Below, in pieces: positions 18,375 through 27,336 of a stretch of DNA of 64,000 nucleotides; position 1 is the first letter of the stretch, and each line of letters begins with the position of its first letter. The stretch is from Nocardia elegans NBRC 108235 (GTDB taxonomy: Bacteria > Actinomycetota > Actinomycetes > Mycobacteriales > Mycobacteriaceae): positions 62,001-126,000 of the forward strand of contig NZ_BDBF01000013.1 in NCBI RefSeq assembly GCF_001612845.1, in the 5' to 3' direction. The notes under the pieces were generated by a model that saw only the letters and a list, made by a program, of their open reading frames with translations, ran no database searches and had not been told where the DNA came from. The translations under genes and the position numbers were made by a program.

Positions 18375-19109
18375 TTACGCCTTGTTCCCGAATCGGGACA
18401 ACACGGCGGGGATCTTCGACGCGGCCATCAATGCCCGGAACTGCCAGCTGTCGTCTCGGGGCAGAATGCCGCCGCGCTGGGTGGCGTCGAGGAAGTCGTA
18501 GAGGGTCTCGCCTTCCACCATGAGTCCGTCGGTGTTGAAGTGGTAGCGGTCGACCGCCGGGCACTGGATGAAACGCCCGTTGCCGTAGATGACCGGCGCC
18601 GACTCGTCGTAGGGGTACAGCCGCAGCGGCCCGGTCCAGTGTCCGCTACCGATGTACCGGATGACGGTGCGCACGGTTCCTTCCGGCGTCACATCCAGAT
18701 ACACCTGATTCGGTAGCGGGTCGTAGCGCCAGTCGGGGATGGCGTCGAAGAAGGCGAAGTTGTATTCGACGAATTCGTCGATGCCGACGATGGTGCGTCC
18801 GAAGGTCGTGACGTCGGTGTAGCGGATGTCGGGTGCGTAGAGCTCGTCGTTGATGCTCATATCCCGGACCAGGAAGCTCCACCAGTACTTCTTCGCCCAC
18901 TCCATCAGCCAGCTGACGTCGACGCCGAAGCCCTTGTAGAGCTCGAGTTTGCGTTCGAAGTCGTCGAACCATTGCAGGGTGGTGGCTTGTAGCTCGGCTT
19001 CGGGGATCGCCCGGATCGGTACTGCCCGATTGGAACTGAGGAATTCCGGAACCGGCTTCGACAACCGCGGCTGCCGCAGAGCCTGCTGAAACTGTTCCTC
19101 GTTGAACAT
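18375..19109 (-). CDS. SnoaL/NTF2-like fold protein
   Basis: A 244-residue protein of the NTF2-like superfamily (polyketide-cyclase SnoaL type). The core shows ELYAPDIRYTDVTTFGRTIVG, FFDAIPDWRYDPLPNQVY and a final IYGNGRFIQCPAVDRYHF strand. The length exceeds a bare SnoaL domain, with helical extensions at both ends. The ATG at 19109 follows AAAGGGTG. It is divergent from a TetR gene with shared palindromic operators. The stop lies 8 bp from the MCE remnant. Role could be a cyclase, isomerase or catabolic enzyme. Confidence 0.75.
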   Translation of the reverse strand: MFNEEQFQQALRQPRLSKPVPEFLSSNRAVPIRAIPEAELQATTLQWFDDFERKLELYKGFGVDVSWLMEWAKKYWWSFLVRDMSINDELYAPDIRYTDVTTFGRTIVGIDEFVEYNFAFFDAIPDWRYDPLPNQVYLDVTPEGTVRTVIRYIGSGHWTGPLRLYPYDESAPVIYGNGRFIQCPAVDRYHFNTDGLMVEGETLYDFLDATQRGGILPRDDSWQFRALMAASKIPAVLSRFGNKA

Positions 19110-19236
19110 GAACACCCTTTCACCACGACAAATGCACCGCCGCTTCCTGTGAGCGGGGGCGTGTACCACCAGGAATCTCGGTACCGCGATGAACGACGAG
19201 TCGCCCACGGCGTCGCAGTCCCGAGCCGGTCAAGGT

Positions 19237-19270
19237 GAATCATATGATTCATGTAGAATCACATGATGTC
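19237..19270. promoter_or_regulatory. Overlapping TetR operator palindromes
   Basis: GAATCATATGATTC (19237-19250) is a perfect 14-bp palindrome. A second, imperfect copy (GAATCACATGATGT) follows at 19256-19269. Between them TGATTC (19245-19250) and GAATCA (19256-19261) form a further inverted repeat. The array sits between the divergent SnoaL-like and TetR genes, and the right copy overlaps the possible upstream TetR ATG codons. Confidence 0.7.
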
Positions 19271-19304
19271 AATACGTGTCCGTGGCGGATGCGAGGATGG
19301 ATCG

Positions 19305-19928
19305 GTGAGTGCTCCCAAACTCTGGCGCGGCCAGACGCTGCAGGACCGTTCGGACGAACGTCGCGAGCAACTGCTCGACTGCGCTTTCGACCTGCTCGGC
19401 ACAGCAGGCGCCGGCGCGGTCACCATGCGCGCGGTCACTCGGCAGGCGAATCTGAGCCCTCGCTACTTCTACGAAAGTTTCGACAGTCGCGAATCGCTCG
19501 TCACCGCCGTCTACGATCGCGTCGAAGGCGAACTGCGGCAACGCCTTTCGGCTATCACACCCGGTACCGATCCGCAGGCGGCGATCCGGGCGGCGCTGGA
19601 AGCGTGCGCCGAATTCTTCGAGGAGGATCCGCGCCGGGCGCGGGTATTGCTGCGGGAGCCGCTGGCCGACGACATGCTGCGTCAGCACATCACCGAGCGC
19701 ACACCCGAGGCGGTGCGGGCGGTGGCGCCGCTTCTCGGCAGTGGCGCCGAGGCGCTGTTCGCCAGTAGCGACGCCGCCCTCGCAACCATCGGCACCGCGT
19801 TGGCCGGCGCGCTGACGGCCGTATACCTGGAATGGACCGACGCGCACCTGACGATCGACAGAGACCGGCTCGTCGATGTCAGTGTCGGCATCGTGACCGC
19901 GTTGCTCGGCGTCGGCCTCGGAAGCTGA
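19305..19928 (+). CDS. TetR-family transcriptional regulator
   Basis: A 207-residue TetR protein. The helix-turn-helix is AGAVTMRAVTRQANLSPRYFYESFDSRE, preceded by DRSDERREQLLDCAFDLLG. The GTG at 19305 is preferred since ATGs at 19263 and 19266 lie inside the operator repeat; if those are used the protein gains 13-14 residues. It likely represses itself and the divergent SnoaL-like gene. The ligand domain (about 75-200) is Ala/Leu-rich with no hint of ligand. Confidence 0.85.
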   Translation: MSAPKLWRGQTLQDRSDERREQLLDCAFDLLGTAGAGAVTMRAVTRQANLSPRYFYESFDSRESLVTAVYDRVEGELRQRLSAITPGTDPQAAIRAALEACAEFFEEDPRRARVLLREPLADDMLRQHITERTPEAVRAVAPLLGSGAEALFASSDAALATIGTALAGALTAVYLEWTDAHLTIDRDRLVDVSVGIVTALLGVGLGS

Positions 19929-20021
19929 CCGACCGCACGCCTTGTTCCTTCGGGATCGGCCGGGCACGCCGGCCGTGATTACCGGCTTCGGGCGCGCCTG
20001 CCCCGTGTTAGCTTCTTGGCC

Positions 20022-20768
20022 GTGAGCTTCGAACCGGCCGATGGTATCGAGCTGCGCCCGTCCGATTCCGCCTATGTCGAGCTGGTCTATCGGGCCGGGC
20101 CGGTCGCCGGGGCGGTACCGGCGCGGATGCGGTCCGTCGCCAATTCGAACTGGGAGCTCGTCGTGTGGCGCGGCGGTGGGCAGACGCACGTTTCGGTCCG
20201 CGGTCCCGAGACCGGTCCCACGGTGGTGGAGCTGGGGCCGGGTACAGGTGAGACGCTCGGAATCATCTTCCGCCACGGTGCGTTTCTGGCGCCGATGCCG
20301 GTGCCGGGGCTGGTCGACACCGCGGTGTCGAGTCCGCACACCACCGCCCGCTCGTTTGTGCTGCAGGGCGAGGAATGGGAAATCCCGGCCTACGACAATG
20401 CCGACGTTTTTGTCGACCGCCTGGTTCGGGCCGGACTGCTGGTGCGTGATCCACTGGTCACCGATGTGTTGCGTGGTGATGGCACCACTTTGGTCACCCC
20501 GCGATCGGTGCAGCGGCGGGTGGCCGCGGCGACCGGGCTGACGCAGGGTGCGATCCGGCAGATCGAGCGGGCGAGGCAGGCCGTGCTGCTGCTGCGGCAA
20601 GGGGTGCCGGCGGTCGAAGTCGCACAGCGGGCGGGGTATCACGACCAGCCACACCTGGCGCGTTCGCTGACGCGGTTCACCGGCCGCACAGCGTCCCAGC
20701 TGCGGCGCGCCGACGACGAGGAGATGCTGTCGCTCCTGTACAAGACCGAGGTCGAGGTGCGCCCCTAA
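20022..20768 (+). CDS. AraC-family transcriptional regulator
   Basis: A 248-residue regulator. The C-terminal AraC DNA-binding domain has two helix-turn-helix units (VTPRSVQRRVAAATGLTQGA and AVEVAQRAGYHDQPHLARSL). The N-terminal part is a beta-rich sensor with ELVVWRGGGQTHVSVRGPE. GTG at 20022 gives MSFEPADGIEL; a TTG two codons earlier is possible. The VOC gene starts 53 bp downstream, and AraC/VOC pairing of this type is common in actinobacteria, suggesting the VOC gene is the regulated target. Confidence 0.85.
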   Translation: MSFEPADGIELRPSDSAYVELVYRAGPVAGAVPARMRSVANSNWELVVWRGGGQTHVSVRGPETGPTVVELGPGTGETLGIIFRHGAFLAPMPVPGLVDTAVSSPHTTARSFVLQGEEWEIPAYDNADVFVDRLVRAGLLVRDPLVTDVLRGDGTTLVTPRSVQRRVAAATGLTQGAIRQIERARQAVLLLRQGVPAVEVAQRAGYHDQPHLARSLTRFTGRTASQLRRADDEEMLSLLYKTEVEVRP

Positions 20769-20821
20769 ATTGTGCGGTGACGCCGGAAGCCCGGCACACC
20801 GAACACTTTTGGAGGCACGTC

Positions 20822-21244
20822 ATGGCATTCACGCAGATCTACGTCAACCTGCCGGTCACCGACCTGGAGGCGAGCAAGAAGATGTACACGGCGATGGGGG
20901 GAACGATCAACCCGGACTTCACCGGGGACACCTCCGCCCAGGTGGTCTTCGCCGACGCGGTCGTGGTGCAGCTGATGACGCGCGAGACATTCGCGACCTT
21001 CACCAAGCGAGACACCGCGGACGGTCCGATCGAAGTGATCAACGCGCTGGCCGCCGGGTCGCGTGAAGAAGTGGACCGCCTCGCCGACGCGGCGCTGGCC
21101 GCGGGTGCCACCGAACCGCGGGAGGCCCAGGACATGGGCTGGCTGTACAACCGGGCGATCGACGACCCGGACGGTCACTGCTGGGAACTGCTGGCCTACG
21201 ACCCGGCCGCCATGGGCGACGGCACTACTGCCGCCCAGGGGTGA
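20822..21244 (+). CDS. VOC-family (glyoxalase-like) protein
   Basis: A 140-residue vicinal-oxygen-chelate fold protein with two beta-alpha-beta-beta-beta units. The start FTQIYVNLPVTDLEASKKMY and the final DDPDGHCWELLAYDP strand, with an acidic metal ligand, are typical. GGAGG sits 7 bp upstream of the ATG. Family members include glyoxalases, dioxygenases and antibiotic-binding resistance proteins; this subgroup often pairs with an AraC regulator and has no assigned reaction. Confidence 0.82.
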   Translation: MAFTQIYVNLPVTDLEASKKMYTAMGGTINPDFTGDTSAQVVFADAVVVQLMTRETFATFTKRDTADGPIEVINALAAGSREEVDRLADAALAAGATEPREAQDMGWLYNRAIDDPDGHCWELLAYDPAAMGDGTTAAQG

Positions 21245-21302
21245 CGTCGGCGGCGGTCATCGGACTCGAACTCATCGAGACGGTCGAGGGCTCGGGCTGC
21301 GC

Positions 21303-21731
21303 GATCCGCACCCACACGGCTATGAATACGACAACGGCGCCCGCGTCGATGTCACGCGCTTGGACACCACCTGGGCGGGAGCAGCCGGTGCGCTGGTCTC
21401 CACCGGCGAGGATCTGAACCGATTCTTCACCGCGCTGCTCGCCGGAAAACTCGTGGCGCCGACCCAACTGGCCGAGATGCGGCGTGACACCGAACCACTC
21501 ACCAACCGGCCCGCCGGTATGGACTACGGACTCGGCCTGGCCCGGCTGGCAGTACCGTGCGAGACCCAGGTGTGGGGGCACGGCGGATCGATCCCAGGCT
21601 TTCGCACCTATGCGGGGGTGACGGCCACGGGCCGCGCGGTGACCGTGGTCGCCGATCAGCGACCCACCGATGCCGCCTCCGCCGCAGCCCTGCAGCACGT
21701 GTTCGACGCCGCGGTGTGCGCCGGAGCCTGA
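21303..21731 (+). pseudogene. C-terminal remnant of a beta-lactamase-family serine hydrolase
   Basis: The frame from about 21303 reads PHPHGYEYDNGARVDVTRLD and continues through AGALVSTGEDLNRFFTALLAG, YGLGLARL and the WGHGGSIPGF box that replaces KTG in this family. These are the last 140 or so residues of a class-C-like D-alanyl-D-alanine carboxypeptidase/esterase. The N-terminal half with the SxxK nucleophile is missing and no start precedes it, so it is a 5'-truncated relic directly behind the VOC gene. Confidence 0.75.
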
Positions 21732-21796
21732 CCGGAATGGGGCGGCCGCGCTACGCCGGAATGTGGCCCGAACTGCCGACGCTGCGCATCGACCAC

Positions 21797-21815
21797 GGCG
21801 CCTGATCACCAGGCG
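21797..21815. terminator. Small hairpin between convergent transcription units
   Basis: GCGCCTG (21797-21803) pairs with CAGGCGC (21809-21815) across 5 nt. It lies between the hydrolase remnant and the convergent PucR gene, whose stop is at 21825. A weak terminator is plausible. Confidence 0.4.
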
Positions 21816-21824
21816 CGTGCGGGC

Positions 21825-23099
21825 TCAGGCGGAGCGGCGTGGCTGTTCCGCCGGAGCCGGGAACTCCGGTGCGGCTGTCAACGGGGTGCCGGAGGCACGG
21901 GCGATGAGTGCCGAGCGCAGATACCACAGACCTTGGCTGCGGGAAGGGTCGAAACCCGTCAATTGCCCGATTCGGCGGAGCCGGTAATCGATGGTGTTCG
22001 GATGGATATTCAATTGCCGTGCGGTACGCCGCCGATTCATATCGGTGTGGAAAAATACGTGCAGCGTTCGCAGAAGTTCGGGGTGATCGTCGAGCGGGGC
22101 GATGCGATTTTCCAATATTCGGCGGCCGATTCCGGGGCGGGTCAATTGGTATTGCAGCGCCAGGTCGTCGAATTTGTGTAGTCCGGGGCCGATTCCGAGG
22201 GATTCGGTGGTGTCGAGAAGTTCGTGAGTTCGCCGCGCGGCGGCGGGGATGGCGTCGGTGGCGCATCGGGTCACGACCGCGGTGACCGGCGCCGCGGCAT
22301 AGTCGGTCACCACCTCGACGGCGCGGGCGAGTTCGGGTTCGGTGCAGACGCCGGAGGGCAACAGAACGGTCCCGCCGTCCACCGACAGCATCGCCAGTGC
22401 GCGGTCTTGGAATTGGCGGGTCAGCGCCGATTGGATGCGGCGCAGCTTGCGGCCGGCGACCACGTGCCGATCGAGACCCGGGCGGTTCTCGTCCGGATGC
22501 GGGGCCGCCCGGACGGCGAGCACGTAGTACTCGTCGGCGATCGGAATGCCGCATTCCCGCGCCACTTTCGAGCTCGCTTGCCCGGCGAGCAGCGCCGAGG
22601 TGAGCGTGTGCGCGGCGGTGTGGTGGTCGCCGGAGGCGGCTTTCAGTTCGCGCACGTACGCCCTGCTGATGGCGCCGGTGCACAGGTCGGACAACTCCAC
22701 CGCGGCCGTTGCCCATGCGATGACGCGGGCGCCACTGGGCTCGCCCGAGCGCGGGACGACAACCTCGAGGGCTTCGGCGAACGCGACGTGCATCGCGTGC
22801 AGCACCTTCTCGATCGGCATGTCGGCGCGAGCCCATCGTGCTGCCGCGACCTGCAAAAACGTCGCCGGGTTGGCCGTTGCGGGCGCACTGCCGCGTTCGC
22901 TCGCCCACCGCATGCATACGCGGATCACGGCCTTCACGTCCCCGTCGAGCAGTGGGCGCGGCAGTGCGGTGAAGGGATGAATCTTCGTGCGCAGATGCGA
23001 AAGCAGGAGATCGGCGAGACGTTCGGCGTCGTCGGCGGTGATGAGCCCGGTGCTCGAGGCGTGCGCGATCGAAGTTTCCGGCGCTGATCGGATCGTCAC
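21825..23099 (-). CDS. PucR-family transcriptional regulator
   Basis: A 424-residue protein. The C-terminus has the PucR-type helix-turn-helix (LLRTLHVFFHTDMN followed by RRTARQLNIHPNTIDYRLRR). The centre (about 170-320) is a GGDEF-like CdaR/PucR domain, and the N-terminal 130 residues are a RsbT-antagonist-like helical domain. GTG at 23099 is chosen because GAGGAGG lies 6 bp upstream; the longer frame to 23306 is not needed. No catabolic gene is adjacent, so the target is unclear; PucR proteins control purine, amino-acid or aromatic degradation. Confidence 0.85.
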   Translation of the reverse strand: MTIRSAPETSIAHASSTGLITADDAERLADLLLSHLRTKIHPFTALPRPLLDGDVKAVIRVCMRWASERGSAPATANPATFLQVAAARWARADMPIEKVLHAMHVAFAEALEVVVPRSGEPSGARVIAWATAAVELSDLCTGAISRAYVRELKAASGDHHTAAHTLTSALLAGQASSKVARECGIPIADEYYVLAVRAAPHPDENRPGLDRHVVAGRKLRRIQSALTRQFQDRALAMLSVDGGTVLLPSGVCTEPELARAVEVVTDYAAAPVTAVVTRCATDAIPAAARRTHELLDTTESLGIGPGLHKFDDLALQYQLTRPGIGRRILENRIAPLDDHPELLRTLHVFFHTDMNRRRTARQLNIHPNTIDYRLRRIGQLTGFDPSRSQGLWYLRSALIARASGTPLTAAPEFPAPAEQPRRSA

Positions 23100-23934
23100 G
23101 GGTGACCTCCTCGTCACGACTGCGGGGTGGTGTCCGGCCGCCGGCACGTTGCCGCCGGTCCAGGAATCGAAGATTAATGCGAGTTCTCGCTCACCTTCTA
23201 CTCGGATTCGCAGACCGTGCTGCTGGTATACGACAACGCTCTGAAGTGCGAAAATGGTCGGAATACGCGCGAATTCGAGAGTGTCGAACGCGCATAATTG
23301 TCCCACTGCTCACTTCTTGCACGAAGCTCGCGTCCCGGCCTCCCGGCCTCCCTAGCGTCCCGGCGTCCGGCCTCCCGGCGTCCAGTTGTCCCGGTGCCCA
23401 GTTGTCCCGCGGGCCGTCGTCCGTGCCGATCTGGTGCCCGCTCGCATCACGTCGCTACCGCATCGCGCTGGAATCGGTACCAGGCCACCGGAATCGATCG
23501 CTTCCCGCGCGAAAGGCGTTCGGGGGTGGCCGATCCCGCGACCAGTGCGAGATCGGTGGCTTCGCCGGCGGACAGGGTCGTCGGTGCCGGCGCGGAGTGC
23601 CGAGACGCGGTGAGTGATCCGAGCCGTCCGAAGCACGTTCGAATCCCACTTCCGGTGTCGAGTCGCAGCTGTGACCGCGTCGGAAAGAATGCACGCCCGA
23701 CCCGTGATCACCGAATTCCCGCAAGCCCTCGCATATCCCTCGCGCCATATCCCCGGCCCCGAACGAACCGACTGTGTGGATTCATGGCGGGCCCTGAATA
23801 GTTTCGTGAACCCATGAAGACATCACCACAACCGTCGCCGCTCGCTCGATTGTCTCCGTAGCGTTTGCTCGCGAATTCTGGAAACGTCGATCGGCGACTT
23901 TCCGGGCAGCGAATTCGACGATGTCAGGAACACC
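23100..23934. other. 835-bp intergenic region
   Basis: It contains the PucR promoter on the left and the lipase promoter on the right. Open frames here are Arg/Ser/Pro-rich and not protein-like. A cluster of short degenerate repeats lies at 23330-23410. The segment nearest 23820-23930 is less GC-rich and should hold the lipase promoter. Confidence 0.5.
23330..23410. repeat. Degenerate short tandem repeats
   Basis: Units such as CGTCCCGGC, CTCCCGGC and CCAGTTGTCCCG recur about every 8-15 bp for some 80 bp. It is non-coding and may be a replication-slippage product. Confidence 0.5.
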
Positions 23935-25152
23935 ATGAAGAAAAGTATTCGCCGCAGTTGTACGAGTGCGGCCATTGTCGCGGCGGCTGCCGCGCTCACC
24001 GTGGGGCTGACCGGCGCCGGGGCCGGCGCCGACCCGGTCGGTGATCAGCAGCAGGAGCAGCAGCTCGCGGAGATGATCACGCACGGGTTGAAGAATCCGT
24101 CCGCCCACGCGATCGCCGACAGCGGCAGCTCGGGCACCGGTTCGGCCTGCACCTCGGGCAGTGGCGCGGGCTCGGGCAACGGCTCCGGTGACTGCTACGG
24201 CGGCTCCGGCTCGAGTTCGGGCTCGTCGGGTGGAACATCCAGCGACACAGTCGGTTACGGTCCGGCGCAGAGTTCGTTCCTGGCCGCCTTCGGCTACGGG
24301 CTGCTGCATCCGGATGTCGCGCCGCCGGGGACCAACGACTGGAATTGCAAACCGACCGCGGCGCATCCGGAGCCGGTGGTGCTGGTGCACGGGACGTGGG
24401 AGAACGCCTACGACAACTTCTCCTACATCAGCCAGCCGATCCACGACGCCGGCTACTGCGTGTTCACGTTCAACTACGGCAAATCGAACCTGATCCAGGG
24501 TGGCGGTCTGGGGTCGGTGCTGCCGGGTACCAACGGCACCGGCTACATCCAGGATTCGTCGAAGCAGTTGGCGCAGTTCGTGGATCGGGTGCTGGCGGCG
24601 ACCGGGTCGCAGAAGGTGAATCTGGTCGGCCACTCCCAGGGCGGTGCGATGTCGCGCTGGTATCTGAAATTCGACGGTGGTGCGGCGAAGGTGCATCACA
24701 TGATGACCTTCGGCGCCACCAACCACGGCACCTCACTGGACGGTATCGGCGCGCTCGGCCGGATGATCAACAATCTCGGCATCGACGTGCTGGGTCTGGT
24801 GGAGATCTTCGTCGGTCACGCGGGCATTCAGCAGACGATCGGCTCGGATTTCGTCAACCAGCTCAACGCCGGCGGCGACACCGTGCCGGGCGTGGATTAC
24901 ACGGTGGTCGGCAGCCGCTACGACGAGATCACCAACCCCTACGATCTGACGTTCCTGAAGCCCGGCCCGGGTGCGACGGTCGACAACATCACCCTGCAGG
25001 ACGGATGCGAGCAGGACGTGTCGGATCACCTGACCATGATGTACTCGCCGCGAGTGTTGTCGATCATCCTGCAAGCCCTCGATCCGGCCCAGACTCCGGC
25101 GCTGACCTGCAGCTTCAACCCGTGGCTGGTGGGTGGAGGCGGCAAACTGTGA
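23935..25152 (+). CDS. Secreted lipase (class 2-like triacylglycerol lipase)
   Basis: A 405-residue exported hydrolase. A Sec signal peptide (MKKSIRRSCTSAAIVAAAAA, cleavage likely after GAGAGA near residue 32) is followed by a Gln-rich stretch and a Gly/Ser-rich linker (about 62-102). The lipase domain has VVLVHGTWENAYDNFSY as oxyanion loop, the elbow GHSQGG, an Asp around YTVVGSRYDEI, and a His in the VSDHLTMMYSP region. Several cysteines suggest disulfides. It is the type of secreted lipase common in Nocardia and Mycobacterium. The low-complexity linker is unusual. Confidence 0.85.
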   Translation: MKKSIRRSCTSAAIVAAAAALTVGLTGAGAGADPVGDQQQEQQLAEMITHGLKNPSAHAIADSGSSGTGSACTSGSGAGSGNGSGDCYGGSGSSSGSSGGTSSDTVGYGPAQSSFLAAFGYGLLHPDVAPPGTNDWNCKPTAAHPEPVVLVHGTWENAYDNFSYISQPIHDAGYCVFTFNYGKSNLIQGGGLGSVLPGTNGTGYIQDSSKQLAQFVDRVLAATGSQKVNLVGHSQGGAMSRWYLKFDGGAAKVHHMMTFGATNHGTSLDGIGALGRMINNLGIDVLGLVEIFVGHAGIQQTIGSDFVNQLNAGGDTVPGVDYTVVGSRYDEITNPYDLTFLKPGPGATVDNITLQDGCEQDVSDHLTMMYSPRVLSIILQALDPAQTPALTCSFNPWLVGGGGKL

Positions 25153-25393
25153 CCCCCTGATGCCCGCTCGCCGGTGTGTGGGAGGAGTCGTGGACCTTCC
25201 GGCGCGCCGGCGGGCACCCTCCGCCGCGGGACAGCGGTGGGTGTTACCGACACTCCCCACCGCAGCCGTCCCAGCGCGGCGGCCGTGCCCACCGGGTGGA
25301 TCGACCACCACCCGGTGGGCATCTCGGCTCTCCAGGCCCGATACCGCGCGGCCGTGGCGGCGTTCGGCGTCGACGACGAATTCGGAGGTGCCC

Positions 25394-25732
25394 ATGCGCG
25401 ATGTGCACTGCTACGCAATCGATTCCACGGTCGGTCGTTTGTTCGGCCGCCACTTCTACGGTGTCCGGCTCCAGCCGCTCGAGGACGGATACGGCTGGGT
25501 CGTCTACGGGCATCCTCCGGCGAGGCGGATCGTCGCGGCGCTCGTGTGTGCGGCGCGGCAGCGCGGTTCGTTCGCGGAATTGCGCGATTGCTGCACCTAT
25601 ATGGATCTGTGTGACGGGATGGAACGCTGGTGGGTGACCGATCTGTCGGCCGACACCGACGGCTTCCTGTGCTGGTATGCCCGCGACCGAGGCTATCCCG
25701 GCGCGGTGCCGATCACGACGATCGTGCCGTGA
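25394..25732 (+). CDS. Small hypothetical protein
   Basis: A 112-residue protein I do not recognise. It opens MRDVHCYAIDSTVGRLFG and contains several cysteines (CTYMDLCDGM) and tryptophans. GGAGGTG lies 6 bp before the ATG, so it is probably real. Its last 20 bp overlap the convergent ABC1-kinase gene. It shows no signal peptide or membrane helix. Confidence 0.65.
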   Translation: MRDVHCYAIDSTVGRLFGRHFYGVRLQPLEDGYGWVVYGHPPARRIVAALVCAARQRGSFAELRDCCTYMDLCDGMERWWVTDLSADTDGFLCWYARDRGYPGAVPITTIVP

Positions 25733-27092
25733 ACCGCCAGCGGGCGATATCGGCGCCGATGTCGGTCGCGGGTGGTTCGTGGTAGAGCCATTCGCGGGCG
25801 AGGCGATGCCAGTTGTTGGTGGTGTGCAGTTGTCCGAGTACGGCATAGGTGAACAGGTCCGCGCGGCGGGAGAACACGTGCTCGGGTGGCAGGCGTTGGT
25901 GGCGCATGCCGCGGAACTCGGCCGCGCGGGGGTCGACGGCGAGAACGACTGCGCTGGTGGCCAATTCGGGGGTGACGGTGATGTCCTCGTCGATCAGGTG
26001 CCAGCCGGTCGCGGCCCAGATGTAGCCGAGGCATTCCTCGGGCGTGACTCCGGCGTCGGGATCGACGATGCCCTGGGCGACCCACGAGTGGTAGATGTGC
26101 TCGGCGCGGTATTCGCCTGCGGCGCGGATGATCTCGCGTTCGAGTTCGACGTCGGCGGGACTCATGGCGGTGTAGAGCCCGAAGTCGACGAAGGCGAGTC
26201 GTCCGTCCGAGGTGAGCAGGATGTTGCCCGGATGCGGGTCGCCGCAGAACTCGTGGTCGGTGAACAGGGACGTGATGTAGAAGCGGTAGATCAGCTCACC
26301 GATGCGGGTGCGATCGGCGTCGGGCAGGGATCGCATGTGCTGAAACGGTTCGCCGTCGACCAGTTCGGTAACCAGAACATTGGGGCCGCAACAGTGTTCG
26401 ATGCTGTCGGGCACGCTGATGTAGGGATGGCCACGGTAGCGGGTCGCGACGTGGTGCTGGGTGCGGGCCTCGCGAAGGTAGTCGAGTTCGCTGCCGATGT
26501 TGCGGGCGATTTCGGCGAGCACCTCTTCGTCGGCGGCGCTGGGCAGGACCGCCTTCCACAGGCGGCTGATCATCATGAGGTTGCGCATATCAGCTTCGAC
26601 GGCGCGGTCGACGCCGGGATATTTGACCTTGACCGCGACGTCTCGCCCGTCGCGCAGTCGCGCGCGGTAGACCTGCCCGATGGAGGCGGCGGCGATCGGC
26701 GTTTCGTCGAAGTCGGCGAAGATCCGCGCCATCGGGCCGAGATCGTTCTCGATCACCGCGCGCATGGCGGAGAACGGGAATGCCGGGGCCTGATCGCGCA
26801 GTTGGGCGAGTTTGGTGCGGAACATCTCGCGTTGTTCTTCGGGGAGGAGGTCGAGGTCGAGCACCGACAGCATCTGCCCGAGCTTCATCGCCGCGCCCTT
26901 CATCCCGCCGAGCACGGTGACCAGCTGCTGGGCGGCCTGCATCGCCGAGCGTTCGCTCAAGCGCCGGCGCGCTTCTTCGGTGCGGCCCACCATCGACAGC
27001 CGAGTGCCGACCCCGCGCAGTGCCTGTCCCGCAGCGAGCCGGCCCATCTTGCTGCCGCGCGAGATACGGCCGTGGGGAACCCGGTTGCTCAC
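25713..27092 (-). CDS. ABC1/UbiB-family atypical kinase
   Basis: A 459-residue protein of the ABC1 (AarF/UbiB/COQ8) family. The diagnostic KxGQ motif is KLGQMLS, and the kinase-like core has VAVKVKYPG (ATP lysine), HPGN within EFCGDPHPGNILL and the metal site VDFGLY. The A-rich loop (AAASIGQVYRARL) replaces the normal glycine-rich loop. GTG at 27092 is preceded by GGAGG. Members are linked to isoprenoid lipid or quinone metabolism, acting as ATPases rather than protein kinases. Actinobacteria use menaquinone, so the exact role here is open. Confidence 0.88.
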   Translation of the reverse strand: MSNRVPHGRISRGSKMGRLAAGQALRGVGTRLSMVGRTEEARRRLSERSAMQAAQQLVTVLGGMKGAAMKLGQMLSVLDLDLLPEEQREMFRTKLAQLRDQAPAFPFSAMRAVIENDLGPMARIFADFDETPIAAASIGQVYRARLRDGRDVAVKVKYPGVDRAVEADMRNLMMISRLWKAVLPSAADEEVLAEIARNIGSELDYLREARTQHHVATRYRGHPYISVPDSIEHCCGPNVLVTELVDGEPFQHMRSLPDADRTRIGELIYRFYITSLFTDHEFCGDPHPGNILLTSDGRLAFVDFGLYTAMSPADVELEREIIRAAGEYRAEHIYHSWVAQGIVDPDAGVTPEECLGYIWAATGWHLIDEDITVTPELATSAVVLAVDPRAAEFRGMRHQRLPPEHVFSRRADLFTYAVLGQLHTTNNWHRLAREWLYHEPPATDIGADIARWRFTARSS

Positions 27093-27336
27093 TGCTAAAC
27101 CTCCATCGGTTCGGACCTGCCGCTCGCCGCGCCGGACCGAGTGGGGGCGAGGCGAGGCCAAGCTACCGGCCCGCCCGCGAGTGTTCGGCCGTTCGGATCC
27201 ACTCGCGTGGATATCACGAAAATGCGCGGCCGACGTCGGAACAGCACACAGCCGCGGCCGAGGCGGAGAAAAAAAGAGGTTTGGGCTCGCGCGGCGGGGG
27301 TTGTATACGAATGTGATGTATGGCGGTGACGAGGAG

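Noticed and set aside
23102..23817. Several plus-strand frames between PucR and the lipase
   Set aside because: Translations are repeat-driven and Arg/Pro/Ser-rich, without start signals.
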